The notes under the pieces: model-generated
What the model was told of the DNA's origin: nothing
Databases searched by the model: none
What the model saw: the letters and a program-made list of their open reading frames with translations, nothing else
Made by a program: the position numbers and the translations under genes
Part shown: in pieces, positions 7,182-8,265 of the stretch
How positions within the stretch are numbered: position 1 is the first letter of the stretch
Layout: each line of letters starts with the position of its first letter
Assembly (NCBI GenBank): GCA_963978445.1
Contig: CAXBRT010000081.1
Coordinates: forward strand, 1 to 8,265
DNA length: 8,265 nt
Reading direction: 5' to 3'
Origin: TMED14 sp003444795
GTDB lineage: Bacteria; Bacteroidota; Bacteroidia; Flavobacteriales; Schleiferiaceae

Positions 7182-8131
7182 AACGCAGCACCCTCCATTT
7201 TTTTCTCGCAGGAATCCTCTTGCTTGGACTTTGGGGCATTCCCGACCCCAACAGTTTGAGCGAGCGCTTGCATTTTTTGTCCGAACACAACCACACCCGT
7301 CTGGTCCCGCTTCCCGAGCAGCTAGATTTAGCCGGGGAAGCTGTGCCTTTAGAAAATGAGGATGCGCAAGAGCGCTTGACTAAAGAGTTATTGACCAACA
7401 CCTATTGGCACAGCAATACGCTTCAACTGCTCAAGCGCAGTTCCCGCTACTGGCCCGCCATGGAGCAGATTCTGCGTGAACAGGGCGTGCCCGTTGACTT
7501 TTTATACTTGGCGGTCATTGAAAGTGGGCTTGCCCCGGTCGTATCACCAGCAGGAGCTGCTGGCTATTGGCAATTGATGCCTGGAACGGCGAAGGAATTG
7601 GGCTTGACGGTGAACGACGAAGTAGATGAACGCTACCATGTGGAAAAGAGCACCCGTGCAGCTGCTTCCTATTTGAAGTCCGCCAAAGCACGATTTGGTT
7701 CCTGGACCTTGGCGGCCGCTTCCTACAATATGGGTATGAGTGGATTGCAACGGCAGATGGATCGCCAGTCCGAAAGCAACTACTACGACCTCTTGCTCAA
7801 TGAAGAGACCAAGCGCTATGTGTTCCGAATCTTGGCACTCAAATGCATCATGCAGCAGCCACGCATGTATGGCTTTGACTTGAGCCCTTCCGAATACGAT
7901 AGCCCTTGGAATGACCGTATGGTTCCTGTCGACAGTGCGGTGGCCAATTGGGGGGTGTGGGCACACGGCTTTGGGTGGAGCTACAATGAACTCAAGCGCC
8001 ACAATCCATGGTTGCGAGAGGCCTTCTTAAGCGATCTACAAGGGGATACCATTTGGGTCGCCGTACCTGCGGTAGAATCGGCTCCAGCGCTCGCGCCCGA
8101 CGGCAAACCTTCTAGCTCTAGTGCACGTTAA
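7178..8131 (+). CDS. MltD-like lytic transglycosylase (SLT domain), exported
   Basis: A 317-residue protein with a signal peptide or N-terminal anchor (hydrophobic residues about 8-21, no lipobox cysteine) and a family-1 soluble-lytic-transglycosylase domain at about 80-225. Lytic transglycosylases cut the MurNAc-GlcNAc bond of peptidoglycan to form 1,6-anhydro products. The catalytic glutamate is in FLYLAVIESGL (Glu115). It is followed by AAGYWQLMPGTAKELGL, a helix region with AAASYL, and AAASYNMG (the family A-x-Y-N motif). The C-terminal part (about 250-300) contains YNELKRHNPWLREAFLSD and ends in a short Ser-rich tail. It resembles the degenerate LysM-like ending of Bacteroidota MltD homologues, but no clear LysM repeat is seen. 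The start overlaps the rfbC stop (ATGA) and uvrA begins 6 nt after its own stop. The substrate and action in the periplasm follow from the family. Confidence 0.92.
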   Translation: MKRSTLHFFLAGILLLGLWGIPDPNSLSERLHFLSEHNHTRLVPLPEQLDLAGEAVPLENEDAQERLTKELLTNTYWHSNTLQLLKRSSRYWPAMEQILREQGVPVDFLYLAVIESGLAPVVSPAGAAGYWQLMPGTAKELGLTVNDEVDERYHVEKSTRAAASYLKSAKARFGSWTLAAASYNMGMSGLQRQMDRQSESNYYDLLLNEETKRYVFRILALKCIMQQPRMYGFDLSPSEYDSPWNDRMVPVDSAVANWGVWAHGFGWSYNELKRHNPWLREAFLSDLQGDTIWVAVPAVESAPALAPDGKPSSSSAR

Positions 8132-8137
8132 GCGATC

Positions 8138-8265
8138 ATGGCCGGAGAAATTAAAATTCTTGGTGCTCGCGAGCACAACCTGCACAACGTGGATGTCACT
8201 CTCCCGCGCGAGGCGCTGGTGGTGATCACGGGCCTGAGCCGTTCCGGAACGTCTTCCCTGGCATT
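8138..8265 (+). CDS. uvrA: Excinuclease ABC subunit A, N-terminal start (partial, altered Walker A)
   Basis: The first 42 codons of a gene cut by the window end. IKILGAREHNLHNVDVTLPR followed by LVVITGLS is the characteristic N-terminus of UvrA, the ATPase that recognises bulky DNA damage and loads UvrB in nucleotide excision repair. The first nucleotide-binding motif should read GLSGSGKSSLAF. Here it reads GLSRSGTSSLAF: the expected lysine is Thr38 (codon 8249-8251) and the preceding glycine is Arg35 (codon 8240-8242). Loss of this lysine would be expected to cripple ATP binding at that site. Both differences are single G-to-C or A-to-C changes and lie within the last 26 bases, so sequence error near an end is possible. 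A divergent UvrA paralogue is the other option. It follows the transglycosylase gene by 6 nt and may be part of the same operon. Confidence 0.88.
   Translation, partial: MAGEIKILGAREHNLHNVDVTLPREALVVITGLSRSGTSSLA

Noticed and set aside
7544..8002. 152-codon minus-strand open frame inside the lytic transglycosylase gene
   Set aside because: It is antisense to the conserved catalytic domain and has no features of a real protein.

Overview
This window is a densely packed piece of a bacterial chromosome, most likely from a member of the Bacteroidota (Flavobacteriia-like). Several things suggest this: the gene order (mutL end, two rhomboid proteases, a membrane-anchored endonuclease/exonuclease/phosphatase protein); a C-terminal tail on the second rhomboid that I associate with Bacteroidota homologues; the near absence of usable Shine-Dalgarno sequences; and promoter boxes of the TAnnTTTG type. 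The genus cannot be fixed from the sequence. Nearly every base is coding: the largest gaps are 41 and 33 bases, and I see no RNA genes, insertion sequences, CRISPR arrays or long repeats.

Left block (1-2791, + strand): the 3' end of mutL (mismatch repair), rhomboid protease 1, rhomboid protease 2, and a protein with N-terminal membrane segments followed by an EEP-fold hydrolase domain. The genes are 3 nt apart, 33 nt apart and overlapping by 14 nt, so they look like one transcription unit. Middle (2769-4415, - strand): a solitary lipoprotein of the peptide/nickel ABC-transporter solute-binding family. Its 3' end overlaps the EEP gene tail-to-tail by 23 bp. Right block (4457-8265, + strand): mtaB (tRNA ms2t6A37 methylthiotransferase), an inositol-monophosphatase-family phosphatase, rfbC/rmlC (dTDP-sugar 3,5-epimerase) and an MltD-like lytic transglycosylase, each overlapping the next by the 4-base ATGA. 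The beginning of uvrA follows 6 nt later and is cut by the window edge.

The right block mixes tRNA modification, small-molecule phosphatase, envelope sugar synthesis, peptidoglycan cleavage and excision repair. It reads as a compact housekeeping operon rather than a single pathway.

I do not see a novel defence, mobile or biosynthetic system here. The points most worth a second look are: the uvrA N-terminal Walker A motif, which lacks its lysine (T instead of K, plus R for G) in the last 30 bases of the window; a 41-bp divergent promoter region in which both genes have a Bacteroidota-type -7 box exactly 4 nt before the ATG, implying (near-)leaderless transcripts and overlapping promoters; and the tandem rhomboid pair next to a membrane-anchored EEP protein.
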